A stretch of 11,481 bases of DNA, taken from NCBI GenBank assembly GCA_032128415.1, contig JAQBGW010000071.1, forward strand, positions 1 to 11,481, in the 5' to 3' direction. This document shows positions 1 to 6,711 of this stretch, piece by piece. Position 1 is the first letter of the stretch, and every line of letters begins with the position of its first letter. The notes under the pieces were generated by a model, which was not told where the DNA came from, did no database searches, and saw only the letters and a list, made by a program, of their open reading frames with translations. This stretch comes from Ga0077527 sp032128415 (GTDB lineage Bacteria; Pseudomonadota; Gammaproteobacteria; Burkholderiales; SG8-41). The translations under genes were made by a program, and so were the position numbers.

Positions 1-1148
1 AGCAGGCATTGCGGACCGAGTTCGTCCACGGTATTGCAGCCGAGGAGCCCCATGTTGCGGTGGATTTCATCGCGATAGATTTCGAGCGCGCGCGCGGCAC
101 CTGCTTCGCCGCCGGCTGCCACGCCATACAGCGTCGAACGACCGACCATCACCGCGGTAGCACCCAGCGCCAGCGCTTTCACCACGTCACTGCCGCGACG
201 GATGCCGCTGTCCATGAATACCGTGGCGCGTTTGCCGACGGCGTCGACGATTTCCGGCAGCACTTCAATCGGCGAGACGATGCCGTCGAGGTTGCGTCCA
301 CCGTGATTCGATACGTCGATGCCGTCGGCGCCGTGATCAACTGCGGTGGCTGCATCCTGCGGGTCGAGGATGCCTTTGACGATGAGCTTGTGCGGCCAGA
401 TCTTGCGCAGCGCATCGAGGTCATCCCAACTGATCGAATCGGTGCGCAGGCTCGAGCGGCCCATCGGCCCGCGGGTCATTTTGGCTTTGGCTGCCGCGGG
501 GTAGTTGGCATACATCGGCATGCCGGTGGTGACCAGGTAGCGCAGCATGGTGCCGATCAGCCAGCGCGGGTGCGTCATCATGTCGAGCACGTTGCGGGTG
601 GAGAAAGTGAAAGGGATGGTGAAGCCGTTGCGAATGTTGTATTCGCGATTGCCGGAGGAGACGCCGTCCACGGTGACCACCAGCGCCTTGTAGCCGGCGG
701 CCTTGGCGCGCTCGACCAGTTCGTGCGACAGTGAGCGGTCGGGCCACATATAGAGTTGGAACCACAGTTCACCACCCGCTTCGTCGGCGACACGCTCCAT
801 GGCGGTCATCGAGCCGGTGGCCAGCGTGAAGGGGATGCCCGCCGCGCGTGCCGCGCGGGCGAGCGCCAGTTCGCCTTCGTACCACATCAGCCCTGCGGTG
901 CCGGTGGGCGCAATGATCAGCGGCATTTTGTGTTTGACGCCGAAGATGGTGGTGTCCTGATTGCGCTTGGAGACATCCACCAGCGTGCGTGTCCTGAAAC
1001 GCAGGCGATCGAAAACCCTGCGGTTGTTGTTCAGCGATATTTCATCTTCGGTGCCGCGGTCAATGAATTCAAACAGGCCACGGGGCACGCGTCTTAACGC
1101 GATGTCGCGCAGGTCGAAAATGTTGTAGGCCTTCAGGTCGTCGCTCAT
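1..1148 (-). CDS. FMN-dependent alpha-hydroxy-acid oxidase/dehydrogenase (MdlB/LldD type), 3' end cut
   Basis: The minus frame is open from ATG at 1148 to the window edge, giving 382 codons; relatives have about 380-400 residues, so only the extreme C-terminus is missing. AAGGA lies 8 bases before the ATG. Family hallmarks are visible: the FMN-binding IIAPTG segment, QLY with Tyr133, the VKG lysine Lys258, SNHGGRNLDG with catalytic His282 and Arg285, then DSGIRRGSDVVKALALGA and GRSTLYG for FMN phosphate. Enzymes of this family oxidise L-2-hydroxy acids to 2-oxo acids and pass electrons to quinone or oxygen. From memory it is closest to (S)-mandelate dehydrogenase MdlB, with L-lactate dehydrogenase LldD as the alternative; the substrate cannot be read from sequence. 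One oddity is Phe28 where glycolate oxidase has active-site Tyr24. The family is certain, the substrate is not. Confidence 0.93.
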   Translation of the reverse strand, partial: MSDDLKAYNIFDLRDIALRRVPRGLFEFIDRGTEDEISLNNNRRVFDRLRFRTRTLVDVSKRNQDTTIFGVKHKMPLIIAPTGTAGLMWYEGELALARAARAAGIPFTLATGSMTAMERVADEAGGELWFQLYMWPDRSLSHELVERAKAAGYKALVVTVDGVSSGNREYNIRNGFTIPFTFSTRNVLDMMTHPRWLIGTMLRYLVTTGMPMYANYPAAAKAKMTRGPMGRSSLRTDSISWDDLDALRKIWPHKLIVKGILDPQDAATAVDHGADGIDVSNHGGRNLDGIVSPIEVLPEIVDAVGKRATVFMDSGIRRGSDVVKALALGATAVMVGRSTLYGVAAGGEAGAARALEIYRDEIHRNMGLLGCNTVDELGPQCL

Positions 1149-1527
1149 GGGGTATTTCCTTGCGGGTGGAGTGGCACAGCGCGCCGGCAGTCGGGTGTCC
1201 GTATAGCGGTCTGCGTTATGCAGCGGATGCTGGAAAATACCCCGAACAGACGACTGATGCCTAGTGTCTGCCGGATTTATTGTGAGTCCGCGATCCGGTC
1301 GGGCCGGCTGATGCGGCCGTGGGCGTGATAGTGACAGGAGATGTCGTCCAGTGACGGAGATGCACCGGTTCGCGATGCTGCGTGGGGTTGTTTGGGGCGT
1401 TTGGGCTTGAAACGTTGCCGGGAGTGTTGTTTCTGGATCTGAATCCACCCGCAGCAGACTATGAATTCTTCAATATATTTAACAGGTTACTTGTGTATTT
1501 GATTGTAAAATAGTAACTTCTCGATGT
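1149..1527. other. Noncoding stretch between divergent genes
   Basis: About 380 bases separate the start of the hydroxy-acid oxidase (minus) from the start of the FimV-like gene (plus). I see no convincing gene, RNA or long repeat. The first 300 bases have the GC-rich composition of the surroundings. The last 65 (about 1460-1525) turn sharply AT-rich and contain TAAAAT at 1506-1511, a possible -10 box for the plus gene, but no good -35 box at the right distance. Promoters for both flanking genes presumably lie here. Confidence 0.5.
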
Positions 1528-2523
1528 TTGCATGAGCCGGGAGGTGGCATCGTTAGTTCCATCCTGACATGGCGCGGGGTTTTGGCGGCACTGATTCTGC
1601 TGGCTATGCCGTGGACGGCCGGAGCGGTCGGTCTGGGCCGGATGGCTGTACTGTCGGCCATGGGTGAGCCGTTCCGCGCGGAAATCGAATTGCTGTCTTA
1701 TCAGGATGAGTGGGCCACACCAACGCCACGCTTGTCGTCGCCGGATCGCTATCCACTGACAGGCTTCCGCTACAACCCGGCACTCGACGGGGCGCGATTG
1801 ACGATCCGCAACCACCCGAATGGACGCCACACTGTTGAGGTTGCAGCCGTTAGGCCACTCAACGAGCCATTCGTTTTCCTGCAGGTGGAACTCGAATCAA
1901 ACGCTGCGCGTATCGTGCGCGGGTATACCGCACTGGTGAATCCGCATGGCTACGGACAGCCGCCGGGTCGGCCGGCCATAGCCTTCATGCCTGTAATCGT
2001 TCCCGGCGCAGCGTATGCCAACGGAACTGAACCCGCCTCCGCACCCGCGACACCCCGTGTCAACAGGGCGCCGGCCCCCGTCCCTGCTGGAGCGGCAGTT
2101 GCACGCAATGACAGTGTCGAGCGCAGGCAACTGGATGCAAAGGTTGAGGCCAACGCAAAAACGCTGGTCGGTTTGCTGGATCGGGTGACGGCGCTGGAAC
2201 TGGCCGTGCAGCAGTTGCAGCGCTGGCAGGAAATGCAGGAGGCCGCTGCGGCGGCGCAGAAACCCGCAGCGGCAGTACCCTCGGTGCTCGTCGCTGCATC
2301 TGCCCCTGTCCCGGCTGCAGGACCACATCCTGCGGTGGTCGCACAGCCGCTACAGGCGACACCCGGCGCATCGGCAGCGAAGGACGAACTGCCGCCGCGT
2401 CACGAGCGGAGTTGGACGGAAATCATACTCAACGAGGCCTTGCTGGTGTTTGCGGGCAGTGTCCTGATACTGGTGATTGGGCTGATTTACTGGATCTGGG
2501 GTCGTCCGCCGCTGAAGGAGTGA
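1528..2523 (+). CDS. Reduced FimV-like protein with one C-terminal membrane helix
   Basis: Residues 11-33 form a signal peptide ending in TAGA, followed by VGLGRMAVLSAMGEPFRAEI, the signature of the FimV N-terminal periplasmic domain (about 34-140, closing with EPFVFLQVELESNAARIVRGY). Then come an Ala/Pro-rich linker, a predicted coiled coil (about 197-240), a second Ala/Pro-rich stretch and a hydrophobic helix (about 301-325) followed by WGRPPLKE and the stop. FimV/HubP proteins are polar inner-membrane scaffolds for type IV pili, secretion or chemotaxis. Full-length members also carry a LysM domain and a long cytoplasmic TPR part; both are absent here, so this is a short paralogue of unknown role. 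The start is uncertain: TTG 1528 is the first possible codon, but the strong GGAGGT (1540-1545) lies downstream of it and no ATG or GTG follows in frame. Confidence 0.8.
   Translation: MHEPGGGIVSSILTWRGVLAALILLAMPWTAGAVGLGRMAVLSAMGEPFRAEIELLSYQDEWATPTPRLSSPDRYPLTGFRYNPALDGARLTIRNHPNGRHTVEVAAVRPLNEPFVFLQVELESNAARIVRGYTALVNPHGYGQPPGRPAIAFMPVIVPGAAYANGTEPASAPATPRVNRAPAPVPAGAAVARNDSVERRQLDAKVEANAKTLVGLLDRVTALELAVQQLQRWQEMQEAAAAAQKPAAAVPSVLVAASAPVPAAGPHPAVVAQPLQATPGASAAKDELPPRHERSWTEIILNEALLVFAGSVLILVIGLIYWIWGRPPLKE
1540..1545 (+). promoter_or_regulatory. Strong Shine-Dalgarno sequence without a matching start codon
   Basis: GGAGGT is a perfect ribosome-binding sequence inside the 5' end of the FimV-like reading frame. 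At normal spacing the in-frame codons are ATC (1549) and GTT (1552). CTG follows at 1564 and TTG at 1582. The true start is therefore non-canonical, further upstream (TTG 1528), or affected by an indel. Confidence 0.45.
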
Positions 2524-2559
2524 ACGGCGGGGCGCAGACGCCGGACATCGAGTTGCGAT

Positions 2560-2565
2560 TAGAAT
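2560..2565 (+). promoter_or_regulatory. Possible -10 box TAGAAT before the NnrU gene
   Basis: TAGAAT matches five of six positions of the sigma-70 -10 consensus and lies 38 bases before the ATG at 2604. No recognisable -35 box is seen at 16-18 bases upstream, so this is a weak call. Similar TAGAAT boxes occur before the genes at 6712 and 9315. Confidence 0.25.
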
Positions 2566-2570
2566 GAACC

Positions 2571-2586
2571 GCGGCCATCCGGCCGC
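2571..2586 (+). other. GC-only hairpin in the NnrU leader
   Basis: GCGGCC and GGCCGC form a perfect 6-bp stem around the four-base loop ATCC, ending 8 bases before the GGAG ribosome-binding site of the NnrU gene. No T-run follows, so it is not a classical terminator of the upstream FimV-like gene. It may instead influence leader folding or mRNA stability. Confidence 0.35.
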
Positions 2587-2603
2587 CACGCTGCGGAGCA
2601 GGC

Positions 2604-3182
2604 ATGCTGTATCTGGTTCTGGGACTTGCTGTTTTTCTGGGTGTGCATTCCGTCGGCATCTTTGCTGACGGTTGGCGCACCCGCACCATCGCGCGCACGG
2701 GCTTGTTGCCGTGGAAGGGTGCCTACGCGCTGGTGTCGATCGCCGGTTTCGCGTTGATGGTCTGGGGCTACGGCCAGGTGCGGCACGAGTCTGTCGTGCT
2801 CTACGATCCGCCTGCGTTCATGCGCTATATCGCCGGCCTGCTGATGCTGATGTCGCTGGTGCTGGTGGCGGCGGCCTATGTGCCGCGCAATCACATCAAG
2901 ACGGCGCTCGGTCACCCGATGGTTGCCGGAGTGAAGGTGTGGGCCTTTGCACACCTGTTATCAAACGGGCGACTGGCAGACGTGATTTTGTTCGGTGCGT
3001 TTCTGGTTTGGACCATTGTGATTTTCATCACTTCGCGCAAGCGCGATCGTGCGGCAGGCATGGTGTATCCGCAGGGTGATGAACTGCGCACGGTGCTGAC
3101 GGTGGTTGCCGGCGTCGGCGCGTGGGCGATGCTGGTCTCCGGGCTGCATCTGTGGTTGATCGGCGTGCCGCCGTTTGCGTGA
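2604..3182 (+). CDS. NnrU-family integral membrane protein
   Basis: The 192-residue protein has about five hydrophobic helices (about 1-19, 40-57, 74-93, 124-143, 165-187). It contains the conserved NnrU features: GVHS near the N-terminus, GHPM (103-106) followed by AHLLSNG (116-122) and LFGAFLVW. NnrU was named from a denitrification gene cluster; the family is related to plant 15-cis-zeta-carotene isomerase, a heme-dependent membrane enzyme, and the conserved histidines here (His15, His104, His117) would suit heme binding. The bacterial function is not established. ATG 2604 is preceded by GGAG at 2595-2598. It follows the FimV-like gene by 80 bases with its own possible -10 box, so it may be transcribed separately. 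There are no denitrification genes nearby. The family call is firm. Confidence 0.9.
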   Translation: MLYLVLGLAVFLGVHSVGIFADGWRTRTIARTGLLPWKGAYALVSIAGFALMVWGYGQVRHESVVLYDPPAFMRYIAGLLMLMSLVLVAAAYVPRNHIKTALGHPMVAGVKVWAFAHLLSNGRLADVILFGAFLVWTIVIFITSRKRDRAAGMVYPQGDELRTVLTVVAGVGAWAMLVSGLHLWLIGVPPFA

Positions 3183-3190
3183 TGCATCTG

Positions 3191-3224
3191 TTTAAATTAT
3201 TTAATAAAAACAATAGGTTATATT
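3191..3224 (+). repeat. AT-rich 3' element, copy A
   Basis: Starting 8 bases after the TGA of the NnrU gene, a 34-base stretch of almost pure A/T ends in AAAACAATAGGTTATATT (3207-3224). The same 18 bases recur exactly at 7117-7134 behind another plus-strand stop codon. The core at 3208-3220 matches the IHF consensus WATCAANNNNTTR except for one base. It has no hairpin of its own, but CTCCG-CCA-CGGAG follows at 3230-3242. Its function is unknown. Confidence 0.6.
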
Positions 3225-3328
3225 ACATTCTCCGCCACGGAGATGCCGCAACCTTGTTGCGCAGATGTGCGGAATTACGCTGGTGCGCGGATGACGAGTC
3301 CGACAGAATGCCGGTGTGAGGTGCATGC

Positions 3329-3979
3329 ATGGCGCGCAAAGGTAGTGATCTGCTCAGGGATATTTTTGATGTTGTCACCCGCTTGCCGTGGTGGGGGGGT
3401 GTCGCGCTGGCGTTCGTCTCGTATTTTGGATTTCACCAGATCGCGGTGATTGAAATGACTGTGTCTGCAGGCACCGGCATGGCTACAGCGCTGCAATATG
3501 TACTCCCGCTGGTGTTTATCGCGGCTGTCGTGATACCTGCGTGGAATCGCTACCGGCAGCGCAAGAACTATGCGGATGTCGCCGCGGAGCGCGGCCAGGA
3601 TGCACTGGAGATGCTGTCGTGGCGTGAATTTGAAAATCTGGTCGGTGAATTTTTCCGGCGCAAGGGATTTAAAGTTGAGCATCGCGGCGGCAGTTCCCCC
3701 GGCGGCGGCGTCGATCTGGTGGCGCGCATCGGTGAGGATACTTTTCTGGTGCAATGCAAGCATTGGCGGGTGCAGCGCGTCGGTGTGGCCGTGGTGCGCG
3801 AAATCTGCGGCGTCACGGCGGCCGAGGGTGCAGCCGGCGCTTTTGTGGTGACCTCCGGAGCGTTTACCGACGAGGCGCGCAAGTTTGTGGCTGAGAACCG
3901 CATTGCCATCGAACTCATCACCGGTGATCAACTGCACCGGATGATCCGCGGCCTTGAGGAATCTGCGCAGACGGGCTAA
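3329..3979 (+). CDS. Membrane-anchored Mrr-type (PD-(D/E)XK) restriction endonuclease-like protein
   Basis: The 216-residue protein has two predicted membrane helices (about 22-40 and 55-72), a short basic stretch and then an Mrr catalytic-type domain (about 95-208). The PD-(D/E)XK residues are visible: Glu100/Glu102 in WREFENLVGEFF, Asp129 in GGGVDLV, and Gln142/Lys144 in VQCKHW. Soluble Mrr of E. coli is a type IV restriction enzyme that cuts methylated DNA; membrane-linked versions are widespread but poorly characterised. The active site looks intact, so nuclease activity is plausible, while the substrate is unknown. The second of two overlapping ATGs is used, since the first frame stops after six codons; GAGGTG precedes it closely. 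No methylase or other restriction-modification subunit is adjacent. It is convergent with the exonuclease gene at 4030. Confidence 0.88.
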   Translation: MARKGSDLLRDIFDVVTRLPWWGGVALAFVSYFGFHQIAVIEMTVSAGTGMATALQYVLPLVFIAAVVIPAWNRYRQRKNYADVAAERGQDALEMLSWREFENLVGEFFRRKGFKVEHRGGSSPGGGVDLVARIGEDTFLVQCKHWRVQRVGVAVVREICGVTAAEGAAGAFVVTSGAFTDEARKFVAENRIAIELITGDQLHRMIRGLEESAQTG

Positions 3980-4029
3980 TCGGGAAACAGGTTGCTGGTC
4001 GTTGGTGATGGCCAATGTCCAGTCACGAG

Positions 4030-4635
4030 TCAAGTCAATCCATCGGCCTCGAATTTCAGATAGAGCTCACGGCATACCCATGCATCGGTCGCGGCGTAAG
4101 TAATCTGTGCCGAAGTGAGTTGCGGCGTAGACCAGTTGGTGGTTTTCGCGCCCTTGGGTATGCGGAAACCGAGGAATATCCCCGCCAGATTGCGCACGCC
4201 GCTTTGCGCGTAACTGTTGCGTTTGGCGACGATGCCCAGATCAACGATATTTTTTTCAGTGAACGGAAAAACCTGTTTCAGCGTGCGCAGGTCGTGCGCG
4301 ACCGCAACGCCGGCTTTGGCGGTGCCGGGTGTATCCAGCATCTCGGCGATGACGCCATGGGTATCGGGGTAGCGCAGCGGAAAAATATAAACCGTGCGGG
4401 CGGTGGCGACCTGGACGAGGCTCGGCAGATAGCTCTCACCCTTGCTGAAAGCGGGCCGCGTTTCGGTGTCGAAACCGACCACGCGCTCGGAACGTATGTC
4501 GGTCAAGGCGGTGAACAGCAGCGCGGGGGTATCGACGAAAGATACCGGGCCGTCGTAGCGCTGTACCGGCAGGTCAATGAGGCTTTCGCGCGAAATTGCG
4601 CGCACGTAGTCGCGTTGCGGATGATGCGTGGTCAT
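4030..4635 (-). CDS. DEDDy 3'-5' exonuclease domain protein (RNase D-like)
   Basis: The 201-residue protein consists of one 3'-5' exonuclease domain. Counted from Met at 4635, the metal-binding residues are Asp56 and Glu58 in GFDTET, Asp115 in AHDLRTL, and Tyr180/Asp184 in the YAATD motif; NLAGIFLGF and NWSTPQLT between them are typical of RNase D and WRN-type exonucleases. The C-terminal HRDC domains of true RNase D are missing, so this is the short stand-alone form whose substrate (RNA or DNA) is undefined. The frame stays open upstream to another ATG at 4683, which would add 16 residues rich in Cys/Thr. I prefer 4635 because those residues do not resemble the family and the shorter form leaves 66 bases for promoters divergent from the amidase gene. 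Neither start has a strong ribosome-binding site. Confidence 0.87.
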   Translation of the reverse strand: MTTHHPQRDYVRAISRESLIDLPVQRYDGPVSFVDTPALLFTALTDIRSERVVGFDTETRPAFSKGESYLPSLVQVATARTVYIFPLRYPDTHGVIAEMLDTPGTAKAGVAVAHDLRTLKQVFPFTEKNIVDLGIVAKRNSYAQSGVRNLAGIFLGFRIPKGAKTTNWSTPQLTSAQITYAATDAWVCRELYLKFEADGLT

Positions 4636-4701
4636 GTACACAGGGTAACAGGTGGTGCCCGTGGTACAGTAGCTGAATGTCATGAACAGGGTTAGAGGCG
4701 T

Positions 4702-5457
4702 ATGAACCTGTGGGGCGTTGATCGAATGCGGCGTATCACGCTGTGCGTGGCCGCGTTGCTGCTAGCCGCCTGCGCCGAGCTGCCTGTTTATACCGCGCTG
4801 CCAGTGGAGGTGCGGCTCTCGCCGAATGTCGGCGAGCGGCGTCCCCATTACGTGATCATCCATCACACCACCAATAACACTGCAGAAGAGGCGATCGCCA
4901 CGCTGACCAGTCGCATTGCCGCGGTGAGCGCGCATTACCTGATCGTGCGCGACGGAAAGATCATTTATCTGGTGGATGAGCTGAAGCGGGCCTGGCATGC
5001 CGGTGATTCGTACTGGGGCGGCAACCGGGATCTCAATTCATCCTCTATCGGCATTGAGCTGGACAACAACGGCAATGAGCTATTTACCGATGCGCAGATC
5101 AATGCATTGATTGCGCTGCTCGAAGACTTGAGAGTGCGTTGGAATATTCCCGCAGCGAATGTCCTGGGTCACGGCGATGTCACACCGGGACGTAAAGTGG
5201 ATCCGGGCGCACTGTTTCCTTGGCCGCGTCTGGCTGCGGCGGGTTTCGGGCTGTGGTGCGATCCGCCCTTTGAACCCGCGCCCGAGGGCGCGGATGATGA
5301 GGCGCTGCTCGCTCTGCTCGGCTACGATGTCTCGCGTGTAAAGGCGGCGGTGGCAGCGTTCAAACGTCACTGGGCGCCGGGTGATGTCACACCGGAACTG
5401 AGTGGGCTGCAGCGGGAGTTGGTGCAGTGTTTGATCAAAAAGCAGCGGGCGGGGTAG
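4702..5457 (+). CDS. amiD: N-acetylmuramoyl-L-alanine amidase, AmiD-like lipoprotein
   Basis: The protein resembles E. coli AmiD over its whole length. A lipoprotein signal ends in LLAAC with lipidated Cys24, so it should sit in the outer membrane facing the periplasm. The Amidase_2 domain (about 46-175) has zinc ligands His54 (VIIHH), His157 (GHGDVTPGRK) and Asp167 (VDPGALFPW), with catalytic Glu119 in GIELDN. A C-terminal region (about 197-245) corresponds to AmiD's peptidoglycan-binding domain. The enzyme cleaves the bond between N-acetylmuramic acid and L-Ala in peptidoglycan or its fragments. AGAGG lies close before ATG 4702. A second in-frame ATG at 4726 (MRRITLC) would give a start matching E. 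coli AmiD better and may be the real one. The gene ends at a strong terminator. Confidence 0.92.
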   Translation: MNLWGVDRMRRITLCVAALLLAACAELPVYTALPVEVRLSPNVGERRPHYVIIHHTTNNTAEEAIATLTSRIAAVSAHYLIVRDGKIIYLVDELKRAWHAGDSYWGGNRDLNSSSIGIELDNNGNELFTDAQINALIALLEDLRVRWNIPAANVLGHGDVTPGRKVDPGALFPWPRLAAAGFGLWCDPPFEPAPEGADDEALLALLGYDVSRVKAAVAAFKRHWAPGDVTPELSGLQRELVQCLIKKQRAG

Positions 5458-5490
5458 AGGACGGAGCAGCGCGCCGATTGACGTCGCAAT

Positions 5491-5523
5491 AAAAAACGGA
5501 CTGCAGCGCAGCCCGTTTTTTTT
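5491..5523. terminator. Bidirectional intrinsic terminator
   Basis: AAAAAACGG and CCGTTTTTT pair around an inner CTGC/GCAG stem with loop AGC, and a run of eight or more T follows on the plus strand, mirrored by A-runs on the other. It lies between the convergent ends of the amidase gene (5457) and the hydrolase gene (5535) and should terminate transcription from both. Confidence 0.93.
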
Positions 5524-5534
5524 CGTAGATATAT

Positions 5535-6230
5535 TCAGCGCAGGCTTTTCAGCAGTTCCAGCGCCTTTTCCATCGAGAAATCGTAAGTCGGCGCGCTCCA
5601 CGCCTTGGCGTTGTTGCGCATCATGTAGCCGTGGAGGATGCCCGGGAAAATGTGTACCGAGAGGGCGGCTATTCTGTCGGCTTTGGCTACGTAAGCGGCC
5701 TGCACGTCGGGCGGTGCAGCGTGATCCTGATCGCCCCAGATCAGGCATACCGGTTTGGTGAGCCCGTCAAATTCGTTGATGAAATCTTTCATCTGGGTGC
5801 TGTGACAGCCGATGCCTGCGTCATAGCCCAGGCGTTTGGGCCCCAGTACGGCGTATGGACCCCCGAAACACAGGCCCATCGCCACCGCCTTGCCGTTGTG
5901 CTGCTTGACCTGGCGTACGGCGAGCAGGGTATCGGCCATGTCGGTTTCACCGGTGGCGATGACCGGCAGTCGTGGTTGGGCGCGTTCAGCCGAGCGTTTG
6001 TCTTCGCGCGGCAGCGGGCCGGGCACGGTGCGCCAGAACAGGTCGGGTGCGGCGGCGATGTAGCCCGCTTCGGCGAAGGCATCAACGATGCTGCGATGAT
6101 CGGCGTCGACGCCGTGCACTGATGAGGCGATTACGATGGCGGGTACTTTGGTGCTGGCAACGGGTTTCGCGAGGTAACAGTCAAACTCGCCGCCGTTGCG
6201 TGAGCGGATCTTGATATCTTTGCCGGGCAT
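5535..6230 (-). CDS. Dienelactone hydrolase family alpha/beta hydrolase
   Basis: The 231-residue protein has the length and motifs of the dienelactone hydrolase family: nucleophile Cys121 in GLCFGG, Asp169 in WGDQDH and His200 in FPGILHGY. The family hydrolyses lactones or esters, the classic case being dienelactone in chlorocatechol breakdown. There is no signal peptide, so it is cytoplasmic. In characterised DLH a glutamate in the segment IAQEIFGVN activates the cysteine; here the aligned segment reads IASSVHGVD, so that glutamate is replaced by Ser. This argues for a different substrate or mechanism. AAGGAG lies 4 bases before the ATG. It begins 33 bases after the FKBP gene, so the two are probably co-transcribed. 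No aromatic-degradation genes are adjacent; family sure, substrate unknown. Confidence 0.88.
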   Translation of the reverse strand: MPGKDIKIRSRNGGEFDCYLAKPVASTKVPAIVIASSVHGVDADHRSIVDAFAEAGYIAAAPDLFWRTVPGPLPREDKRSAERAQPRLPVIATGETDMADTLLAVRQVKQHNGKAVAMGLCFGGPYAVLGPKRLGYDAGIGCHSTQMKDFINEFDGLTKPVCLIWGDQDHAAPPDVQAAYVAKADRIAALSVHIFPGILHGYMMRNNAKAWSAPTYDFSMEKALELLKSLR

Positions 6231-6263
6231 GGTGCTCCTTGAGCGTAGTTCTGGTTCGATATT

Positions 6264-6608
6264 CTAGTTGATGGCGAGTAGTTCGATTTCGAACACCAGT
6301 GTGGCGTTGGCCGGGATGACGCCACCGGCACCACGCGCGCCGTAACCGAGTGTGGGTGGAATGGTCAGCTTGCGTTTGCCGCCGACTTTCATGCCTTGCA
6401 CCCCTTCGTCCCAGCCGCGAATGACGTGGCCGGCGCCGAGCGGAAAAATGAACGGGTCGTTGCGGTCTTTACTGGAGTCGAATTTCTGGCCGTCAGTGAG
6501 CCAGCCGGTGTAGTGCACGGTGACTTCAATGCCGGCAGCGGCGGCGTCGCCCTCGCCGGTGACGAGGTCTTCGAATATCATTCCGCTTTCGGTAGTGGTT
6601 ACCGCCAT
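6264..6608 (-). CDS. FKBP-type peptidyl-prolyl cis-trans isomerase
   Basis: At 114 residues this is a minimal single-domain FKBP, close in size to human FKBP12. The active-site aromatic and polar residues are all recognisable: VHYTGWLTDGQKFDSS, FIFPLGAGHVIRGWDEGV, GGKRKLTIPP and LGYGARGAGGVIPANATLVF. It accelerates prolyl bond isomerisation during protein folding. With no signal peptide or dimerisation extension it should act in the cytoplasm. AAGGA precedes the ATG at good spacing. It is the first gene of a probable two-gene minus-strand operon with the dienelactone-hydrolase-like gene, without an obvious functional link. The sequence CATAAT upstream (minus strand, near 6638) could be a -10 box but lacks a clear -35 partner. 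Confidence 0.95.
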   Translation of the reverse strand: MAVTTTESGMIFEDLVTGEGDAAAAGIEVTVHYTGWLTDGQKFDSSKDRNDPFIFPLGAGHVIRGWDEGVQGMKVGGKRKLTIPPTLGYGARGAGGVIPANATLVFEIELLAIN

Positions 6609-6669
6609 TGCCGTTCCTTGTTTACAGAGAGATTACATTATGCCCCAGATGAGCCGGTGGCGTTTTGGG

Positions 6670-6675
6670 TAGAAT
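6670..6675 (+). promoter_or_regulatory. Possible -10 box TAGAAT before the gene at 6712
   Basis: TAGAATCCGCGC lies 36 bases before the GTG start at 6712. The related string TAGAATCCGTGC occurs at 9298. The -10 match is good, but no -35 box is visible at 16-18 bases upstream. Confidence 0.3.
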
Positions 6676-6711
6676 CCGCGCTTTGAATATCATTAACGAG
6701 GGGAAACACCG

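Noticed and set aside
9..734. 241-codon open frame on the plus strand
   Set aside because: It is the shadow of the hydroxy-acid oxidase on the other strand; the minus frame carries complete family motifs while this one has no recognisable protein features.
1351..1411. Sixteen-codon ORF in the long noncoding stretch
   Set aside because: Too short, without a matching homologue in memory, and no feature other than a preceding purine-rich stretch supports it.
1484..1500. Possible fourth copy of the AT-rich element (AGGTTACTTGTGTATTT)
   Set aside because: It shares AGGTTA and GTATTT with copy B but differs in between, does not follow a plus-strand stop codon, and could be chance in an AT-rich patch.
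3243..3449. Small ORF starting just after the CTCCG-CCA-CGGAG hairpin
   Set aside because: Its start lies almost on top of the GGAG, its sequence has no protein character, and most of it overlaps the Mrr-type gene in another frame.
3275..4033. 252-codon open frame on the minus strand
   Set aside because: It lies opposite the Mrr-type gene, which has clear catalytic motifs, a start codon and a ribosome-binding site.
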